From contig CAMPAJ010000127.1 in assembly GCA_946631805.1 (NCBI GenBank), positions 1 to 5,544 on the forward strand: a stretch of 5,544 bases of DNA, in the 5' to 3' direction. A model generated the notes under the pieces. That model was given only the letters and a program-made list of their open reading frames with translations. It did no database searches and was not told the origin of the DNA. Positions 1-5,544 of the stretch are shown one piece after another. This DNA is from an uncultured Eggerthellaceae bacterium (GTDB taxonomy: Bacteria > Actinomycetota > Coriobacteriia > Coriobacteriales > Eggerthellaceae). Each line of letters opens with the position of its first letter. Position 1 is the stretch's first letter. A program made the position numbers and the translations under genes.

Positions 1-2
1 TC

Positions 3-80
3 GCGTTCGTAAAGTCGTATGACGAAGAGAACCTGAAGATCGAAGCCGAGGCGGCTAAAGCTGCAGAGCTCGCCGAATAG
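3..80 (+). CDS. C-terminal end of an unidentified protein (partial, 5' end outside window)
   Basis: A reading frame open from the left edge ends at TAG (78-80) and gives the 25-residue tail AFVKSYDEENLKIEAEAAKA followed by AELAE. The tail is highly charged and rich in Ala, Glu and Lys, and is probably helical. Nothing in it identifies a family. It is called a gene end because the composition is protein-like, the frame is the only sensible one, and a perfect inverted repeat lies 42 nt past the stop. It lies 180 bp upstream of the MFS gene on the same strand, so it could be the preceding gene of the same locus, but co-transcription cannot be shown. The same frame stays open past the amber codon until TGA at 240-242 and begins with more Ala/Lys-rich sequence. 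Confidence 0.5.
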   Translation, partial: AFVKSYDEENLKIEAEAAKAAELAE

Positions 81-121
81 TCGGCAAAAGCAAAGCCAAA
101 AGGCAAAGCACATGAGTTGTA

Positions 122-154
122 CGGCGTCGCGGTAATCATGAAAGCGCGACGCCG
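122..154. repeat. Perfect 10-bp inverted repeat (possible terminator hairpin or operator)
   Basis: CGGCGTCGCG at 122-131 is exactly complementary to CGCGACGCCG at 145-154, with a 13-nt loop (132-144). The stem is almost all G/C and would be very stable as RNA. It lies 42 nt after the stop of the upstream gene and 107 nt before the MFS start. No U-tract follows on the + strand (GATGAAAAAAGGGG comes next), so a canonical intrinsic terminator is not supported. A terminator without a U-tract, an mRNA 3'-end stabiliser or a protein-binding palindrome all remain possible. Confidence 0.6.
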
Positions 155-192
155 GATGAAAAAAGGGGCGGCACCGTTTGAATTGTTCTTAC

Positions 193-208
193 GGGTCGCT
201 CCTTTGCA
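193..208 (+). promoter_or_regulatory. Weak sigma-54-like -24/-12 box upstream of the MFS gene
   Basis: GG at 194-195 and GC at 206-207 have the 12-bp register required of sigma-54 promoters, and the -12 side reads TTGCA (204-208). The -24 side is poor: GGGTCGC against the consensus TGGCACG, with little beyond the GG agreeing. A start near 219-221 would leave a leader of about 40 nt before the MFS ATG. No convincing -35/-10 pair was found in 81-260, which is why the box is listed. Chance occurrence is quite possible. Confidence 0.2.
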
Positions 209-243
209 TGCACCGGCGATTTTGCCTGTGCTGGATTATTGAT

Positions 244-258
244 GGGAGAGTAGGAAAG
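244..258 (+). promoter_or_regulatory. Ribosome binding site of the MFS gene
   Basis: Two purine-rich blocks precede the ATG at 261: GGGAGAG (244-250) and AGGAAAG (252-258). AGGA at 252-255 lies five bases from the ATG. This supports 261 as the start rather than an internal methionine. Confidence 0.7.
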
Positions 259-260
259 CA

Positions 261-1451
261 ATGAATACGAAACGGGCATGGATTGTCGCGCTTGCGACCA
301 TTTTTGCCGGAATCGCACTGGCTCTGGTTCAGAACAAAGTAGCGCCCTGCATGACTACCTTGCAAAGCGCGTTCGGTATCGATATGGCGACGGCGGGATG
401 GCTGAGCTCTCTGTTCTCGCTCGTCGGCATAGTCATGGCGATTCCTGCATCTATCGTGTTGAACAAGCTCGGACCCAAGAAGGGCGGCATCATCGCCCTG
501 ATTTGTGCAATTGTCGGTTCAATCATCGGCGTCATGACCGTGAGTATCCCCGTGCTCATGGCTTCGCGTGTCGTGGAAGGCATTGGCGTGGGCCTGATGT
601 CGGTGATCGGTCCGTCTATCATCGCCATGTGGTTCCCCGAGACCAAGCGCGGCCTGCCCATGAGCATTTGGGCAGCTTATCAGATGGGCGCCCAGGCCAT
701 TATGTTCTTCTTGGGCGGCGTGCTGACCACCAACTTCGGTTGGCAGGGCATGTGGTGGTTCGGTCTTGCTGCGTGCGTCGTGGCGCTCGTGTTCTATGTG
801 CTGTGCGTTAAAAGTCCGCGCCCGGAAGACAGCTATGCTGACGTCGAGAGCGAGGACGTGTCGCTGGTCGAAGGCATGAGGTCGCCTTATGCATGGATCA
901 TGTCGGCCGTGACGATGCTCTTCTGCATCGGCTGCTTCGGTTTCGTCAACTGGATCGCCACCTGCTGGTCGCAGATCTTCAGCATGTCCGAGGGCGATGC
1001 CAACATGTGGGTCGGCTATTTCTCGCTCGGCGGCGTCGTGGCTGCCGTCATCGTGGGTGCCCTTCTGAATAAGATTCGCAACCGCAAGCTCTTCGGCGCC
1101 ATTGCCCTTGCGCTGTTCGGCGTCGTTTCGGTGTGGGGCATGAACATGGGCAATCCGATGTTCTTGCTGCCGTTCGTCATTATCTATCCGTTCGTCGACG
1201 CCAGTTTCCCGTGTGTGCTGTGGACCATGACTGCCCAGACGGTGAAGAAGCCCGAGCTCGCGGGTGTGGCTCTTGGAGTCGTGTCCATCGGTTTCAACCT
1301 GGGCATCTTGCTTGGGCCTCCCATTATCGGTGCAGTTGTCGATGCTGCAGGCTGGACGGTGGCGTCTTGGGTGATTCTGGCGGTGTGCGTGGCCGCCGCC
1401 GCGTTGCTCATGTTCGTCAAGCAGTACGCCGCTGACGGCTCTGACGCATAA
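261..1451 (+). CDS. Major facilitator superfamily (MFS) transporter, CynX/NimT-like or generic
   Basis: This is a complete 396-residue inner-membrane secondary transporter, a normal length for a 12-helix MFS protein. Helix 1 is at about 7-25, and hydrophobic segments continue to about 385. A degenerate motif A lies in the loop between helices 2 and 3 (LNKLGPKKGG, 67-76), and a related LLNKIRNRK (268-276) marks the symmetric loop between helices 8 and 9. Helix 4 carries the motif-B-type arginine in SRVVEGIGVG (102-111). The hydrophilic stretch at about 184-208 (SPRPEDSYADVESEDV) is the usual central cytoplasmic loop joining the two six-helix halves. GPPIIG (352-357) lies in a late helix. The start has a good Shine-Dalgarno sequence, and the gene ends 26 nt before a strong terminator, so it is probably the last or only gene of its transcript. 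Substrate cannot be read from sequence; an organic or inorganic anion is a family-based guess. It is convergent with the regulator and need not be in its regulon. Confidence 0.93.
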   Translation: MNTKRAWIVALATIFAGIALALVQNKVAPCMTTLQSAFGIDMATAGWLSSLFSLVGIVMAIPASIVLNKLGPKKGGIIALICAIVGSIIGVMTVSIPVLMASRVVEGIGVGLMSVIGPSIIAMWFPETKRGLPMSIWAAYQMGAQAIMFFLGGVLTTNFGWQGMWWFGLAACVVALVFYVLCVKSPRPEDSYADVESEDVSLVEGMRSPYAWIMSAVTMLFCIGCFGFVNWIATCWSQIFSMSEGDANMWVGYFSLGGVVAAVIVGALLNKIRNRKLFGAIALALFGVVSVWGMNMGNPMFLLPFVIIYPFVDASFPCVLWTMTAQTVKKPELAGVALGVVSIGFNLGILLGPPIIGAVVDAAGWTVASWVILAVCVAAAALLMFVKQYAADGSDA

Positions 1452-1476
1452 CCGTACGCTTGCAATTAGCTTGCGC

Positions 1477-1515
1477 AAACGGGGGACGGTCTTATGGCCG
1501 CCCCCCCCGTTTTTC
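1477..1515 (+). terminator. Intrinsic (Rho-independent) terminator after the MFS gene
   Basis: AAACGGGGG (1477-1485) pairs with CCCCCGTTT (1504-1512). An inner CGG/CCG pair (1487-1489 with 1498-1500) is set off by a small internal loop, the apex is TCTTATGG, and the T-run at 1510-1514 follows directly. The hairpin starts 26 nt after the MFS stop. The left arm and apex contain GGGGACGGT, a sequence resembling dispersed REP-like intergenic elements; that resemblance is from memory and was not tested. Confidence 0.85.
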
Positions 1516-1733
1516 TAACCTGTCCCAGGAACCATCTTGCTGACAACGTTGATTAATTTCGACGTATCCCAAAGCACTTGGGTGGGCGGGGTGCGTTCCG
1601 GCTTGGCTGCGCCTAAGCCTATGTGTATTAATAAGTTTGTGGCTGCAGAATCGCCGAAGTCACGCTCCGTCCGCTCAAGCGCTTTGCCAACTCGGGTTTT
1701 TAGTGGAGCATCGTGTTCGGAGCCCTTTTGCAG
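1516..1733. other. Convergent intergenic spacer, no gene recognised
   Basis: This is the remainder of the 282-bp gap between the converging MFS and regulator genes. A short + strand frame starting with TTG at 1537 has no credible ribosome binding site and no recognisable content. The only structure I see is a weak inverted repeat, CCCAA-AGCAC-TTGGG (1568-1582). No clear hairpin plus T-run was found to terminate the minus-strand regulator transcript, so it may read into this spacer or stop at a signal not obvious here. A small RNA cannot be excluded. Confidence 0.5.
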
Positions 1734-3902
<2,169 letters not shown>

Positions 3903-3911
3903 AGGTAGAAT

Positions 3912-3917
3912 CCCCCT
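3912..3917 (-). promoter_or_regulatory. Ribosome binding site deciding the regulator start
   Basis: Read on the minus strand, AGGGGG (3917 to 3912) is followed by a 9-nt spacer and the ATG at 3902-3900. The minus-strand frame stays open for another 508 codons upstream, so this site is the main local evidence for a start at 3902. The family-like N-terminal region also begins shortly after it. Confidence 0.75.
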
Positions 3918-3944
3918 GTGAAATACCTTGGTCGACATGCACAT

Positions 3945-3972
3945 ATTATAAGGGGTATTGCGGTGCAAACAA
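3945..3972 (-). promoter_or_regulatory. Vegetative (sigma-70/A type) promoter of the regulator
   Basis: On the minus strand a perfect -10 hexamer TATAAT (3950 to 3945) lies 16 bp from TTGTTT (3972 to 3967), a half-matching -35. A start near 3938 would give a leader of about 36 nt to the regulator ATG, which has its own Shine-Dalgarno sequence. The -10 lies between the arms of an inverted repeat (AATACC 3922-3927 and GGTATT 3954-3959), which could be an autoregulatory site. Confidence 0.6.
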
Positions 3973-3987
3973 ATCTTAATGCCCATG

Positions 3988-4013
3988 TCAAAGCCACAAT
4001 TTGATGTGAAATT
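3988..4013. promoter_or_regulatory. Overlapping inverted repeats, candidate activator binding site
   Basis: TCAAA (3988-3992) and TTTGA (4000-4004) form an inverted repeat with a 7-bp spacer. Overlapping it, AATTT (3998-4002) and AAATT (4009-4013) form another with a 6-bp spacer. They lie about 35-60 bp upstream of the predicted sigma-54 start, nearer than the typical enhancer distance of 80-150 bp. The stretch is AT-rich, so such repeats are expected at some rate by chance. Confidence 0.25.
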
Positions 4014-4022
4014 ATTGAAAAA

Positions 4023-4039
4023 TTGGCACGGATTTTGCA
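4023..4039 (+). promoter_or_regulatory. Sigma-54 (-24/-12) promoter of the LRR gene
   Basis: TTGGCACG at 4023-4030, then four bases, then TTGCA at 4035-4039. This matches the established sigma-54 consensus TGGCACG-N4-TTGCA/T at every defined position, with the invariant GG (4025-4026) and GC (4037-4038) in correct register. Transcription is expected near 4048-4051, giving a leader of about 57 nt before the ATG at 4107. It points away from the divergently encoded sigma-54 activator, the classic arrangement for an activator and its target. Confidence 0.9.
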
Positions 4040-4051
4040 AGGGCACATATA

Positions 4052-4072
4052 GGGGGTTTCGACGAAAGCCCC
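4052..4072 (+). other. Hairpin at the predicted 5' end of the LRR mRNA
   Basis: GGGG (4053-4056) pairs with CCCC (4069-4072), and TTTC (4057-4060) pairs with GAAA (4064-4067). G4068 is bulged and the loop is the three bases GAC. The structure would begin within a few bases of the predicted sigma-54 start point and end about 22 nt before the Shine-Dalgarno sequence. Such 5'-terminal stems can protect mRNA from decay; here that is inference. Confidence 0.55.
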
Positions 4073-4093
4073 GGCGTGTTGTGAGTTTGCTGT

Positions 4094-4101
4094 AGGGGGG
4101 G
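4094..4101 (+). promoter_or_regulatory. Ribosome binding site of the LRR gene
   Basis: AGGGGGGG (4094-4101) lies 5 nt from the ATG at 4107. An in-frame TAG at 4050-4052 with no ATG, GTG or TTG codon between it and 4107 makes this the earliest possible start. Confidence 0.75.
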
Positions 4102-4106
4102 CGGCA

Positions 4107-5544
4107 ATGCAGGAGGGCAAGACAGCGAGTCGCATGGGCCATGCGGCGGACCGTCGATGGCGTTCGCCCGATGTGGGTTCCGTGAGCTTGGAAGCAGAGC
4201 GAGCGGAGTCGCATAACGTAGTGGATGATGTTGCCGAGCAAAAGGGGACGGATGCCTCGCGTCGAGTCGTTGCTACTCCTGTGGGGGCGGTTCGCCTGAA
4301 TCCCGTGGAGCTTGCGAACCCCGCATTTATCGAGGATCCCGTTTTTGGCAAGACCGGTGCGGGAGCCTACGGTGGGCGCGGACCGAGGGTCGAGGAAGGC
4401 CACTTTGGCAACGGTCGCATCGACGGCACTACGGGCAGATGGGTTAGGACCGGCGGCTGTTCGGGCCGCTGGGTCCAACAGCGTTCCGAAAACGCTGACG
4501 GACAAGATGATTACCTGTGGCGCTGCGTTACCTGTGCAGAGGACGATTCCGACGAATGCGGTGATGCCGTCGTCGAGCCAATTGCGTGCGGCGCGTACTC
4601 GTACCTCGAAAACGATGACGGCACTGCGACCCTCGTGGCTTACGAGGGAAGCGAAGCCAGTATCGAAACGCCTGGCCAAGTTGACGGCAAGGCGGTGTCT
4701 TCGCTCGGGGCCGGCCTGTTTGCAGGCCATGATGAGATAGTCGAAGCAGTCGTCTGCGGTCCAGTCAAGGTCATCGACGAGCACGCGTTCGACGGCTGCG
4801 TATCGCTTGTGAGCATTCTGCTTCCTGATACGCTGGTAAGCGTGGGGCTCCTCTCGTTTGCGAAGGCGGGCTTGAAGTCGCTGAAACTCCCGGCATCGGT
4901 CAAGCGCATCGGCGAGAAGGCTTTCTTCCATTGCAAGCAGCTCGAATCGGTCGAATTTCCTGCTTCCCTCGTCGAGATCGGCGAGTGCGCTTTTGCCTAT
5001 GCGGGACTCAAGTGCGTATTCATTCCCGCATCGATCGAGCGGTTGGGATTCAACGCGTTCGACTTGACGCCCGCACAAGCTCGCATCGAGCAAGGCGCTA
5101 TTCTCATCGACGAGAAAAACGCTTTCTACCGGATCGACGGTGCGGGACTGTATTGTAAAGATGAGCTCGTCGAGCTTCCCGGGTACGTGAAGGAATACGA
5201 GGTCACTCCTGGGACCCGACGAATCGCCCCTGGCGCGTGCAAGCGCCATCCGACGCTCGCGTATGTGCGCCTTCCAGAAGGCCTGGTCGAAATCGGCGAC
5301 GATGCCTTCTGCAGCAATCGGGCGCTTCGCGTCGTCGACTTGCCCGAGTCGCTCGAGAGCATCGGCGAGCGTGCGTTCGTCGATACATCTGTGGCGAACC
5401 TGCGCATTTCGCGCAACGTGACTCACATCGGGGCCGATGCCCTGCTCGTGCAGGGCGAAGCGCAGATGAGCGCCCGAACTCCCCTTGCTGGCATTGACCT
5501 GGACCCCGAAAACCCAGTGTTCTACGTGCAGAACGGGCTTCTGT
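4107..5544 (+). CDS. BspA-type leucine-rich repeat (LRR_5-like) protein, partial (3' end outside window)
   Basis: The frame is open from ATG 4107 to the window edge, giving 479 complete codons. Residues 1-100 are hydrophilic, with no signal peptide or membrane segment. Residues 108-151 form an unusual segment with two GRWV copies (110-113, 120-123) and cysteines 118, 140, 143 and 151, including WRCVTC; a metal-binding or disulfide module is possible. From about 223 the BspA pattern is clear, in 22-23-residue units of the form LP-S(L/V)--IG--AF: AFDGC (227-231), LPASVKRIGEKAF (261-273), FPASLVEIGECAF (284-296), IPASIERLGFNAF (306-318), LPEGLVEIGDDAF (389-401) and LPESLESIGERAF (412-424). An interrupting segment at about 324-372 (NAFYRIDGAGLYCKDELVEL, 338-357) and IDLDPENPVFYVQNGLL (463-479) are typical companions of these repeats. 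The family is often surface-exposed and mediates adhesion or ligand binding, but function here is unknown and the missing signal peptide leaves location open. Transcription from the sigma-54 promoter, controlled by the divergent activator, is inferred. Confidence 0.9.
   Translation, partial: MQEGKTASRMGHAADRRWRSPDVGSVSLEAERAESHNVVDDVAEQKGTDASRRVVATPVGAVRLNPVELANPAFIEDPVFGKTGAGAYGGRGPRVEEGHFGNGRIDGTTGRWVRTGGCSGRWVQQRSENADGQDDYLWRCVTCAEDDSDECGDAVVEPIACGAYSYLENDDGTATLVAYEGSEASIETPGQVDGKAVSSLGAGLFAGHDEIVEAVVCGPVKVIDEHAFDGCVSLVSILLPDTLVSVGLLSFAKAGLKSLKLPASVKRIGEKAFFHCKQLESVEFPASLVEIGECAFAYAGLKCVFIPASIERLGFNAFDLTPAQARIEQGAILIDEKNAFYRIDGAGLYCKDELVELPGYVKEYEVTPGTRRIAPGACKRHPTLAYVRLPEGLVEIGDDAFCSNRALRVVDLPESLESIGERAFVDTSVANLRISRNVTHIGADALLVQGEAQMSARTPLAGIDLDPENPVFYVQNGLL

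Noticed and set aside
170..183. CGGCACC upstream of the MFS gene as the -24 half of a sigma-54 promoter
   Set aside because: There is no GC at the required 12-bp distance (182-183 is AT), so the invariant -12 element is missing.
519..1478. A 319-codon minus-strand frame opposite the MFS gene
   Set aside because: It is His/Arg/Asp-rich and low-complexity, as expected of the complement of a membrane-protein gene. The + strand encodes an unmistakable MFS protein.
1568..1582. CCCAA-AGCAC-TTGGG as the terminator of the regulator transcript
   Set aside because: The stem is only 5 bp, no T-run follows it on the minus strand, and it is about 150 bp past the stop codon.
4312..4740. A 142-codon + strand frame within the LRR gene
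   Set aside because: It is out of frame with the LRR protein, Arg/Thr/Ala-rich, and lies wholly inside the better supported gene.
3903..5426. An uninterrupted minus-strand extension of the regulator frame, which would make it a 1230-residue protein
   Set aside because: Its first 508 codons are antisense to a clear LRR gene with regular BspA repeats and cross the promoter region. The strong ribosome binding site and family-like N-terminus place the regulator start at 3902. The long opposite frame reflects biased codon use in the LRR gene.

Overview
The window looks like a moderately GC-rich bacterial chromosome fragment, with many C/G third positions, Shine-Dalgarno-led genes and a GC-rich intrinsic terminator. 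No rRNA, tRNA, CRISPR array or transposase is visible, so taxonomy rests on gene style only. A host-associated anaerobe is plausible, because BspA-type leucine-rich-repeat (LRR) proteins and AcoR-like sigma-54 activators are common in such organisms. My guess is a Coriobacteriia/Eggerthellaceae-like actinobacterium or a Clostridia relative; this is a weak inference.

Layout. Positions 1-80 hold the last 25 codons of an unidentified + strand gene. A 180-bp gap follows, with a perfect 10-bp inverted repeat at 122-154. Next, at 261-1451 (+), is a complete 396-aa MFS transporter, closed by a strong intrinsic terminator (1477-1515). The 282-bp gap at 1452-1733 separates this gene, tail to tail, from a 722-aa regulator on the minus strand (1734-3902). 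The regulator has an AcoR-like N-terminus with a GAF domain, then a PAS domain, a sigma-54-interacting AAA+ domain with an intact GSFTGA loop, and a Fis-type HTH. A 204-bp divergent control region (3903-4106) separates it from an LRR protein gene that starts at 4107 (+) and runs off the right edge after 479 codons.

The most interesting part is 3734-5544. The divergent region contains, on the strand of the LRR gene, an essentially consensus -24/-12 sigma-54 promoter (TTGGCACG-N4-TTGCA; GG at 4025-4026, GC at 4037-4038). On the other strand it has a TATAAT vegetative-type promoter for the regulator. The simplest reading is a self-contained switch: the activator is made from a housekeeping promoter, senses a small molecule and/or redox or other cue through GAF/PAS, and drives sigma-54 transcription of the BspA-like protein next door. 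The predicted LRR transcript would begin almost exactly at a stable hairpin (4052-4072). The visible part of the LRR protein has no N-terminal signal peptide and carries an unusual cysteine/tryptophan-containing N-terminal segment, which makes its location and role unclear.

The MFS gene appears independent: it is convergent to the regulator and has its own terminator. A weak sigma-54-like box lies upstream of it.
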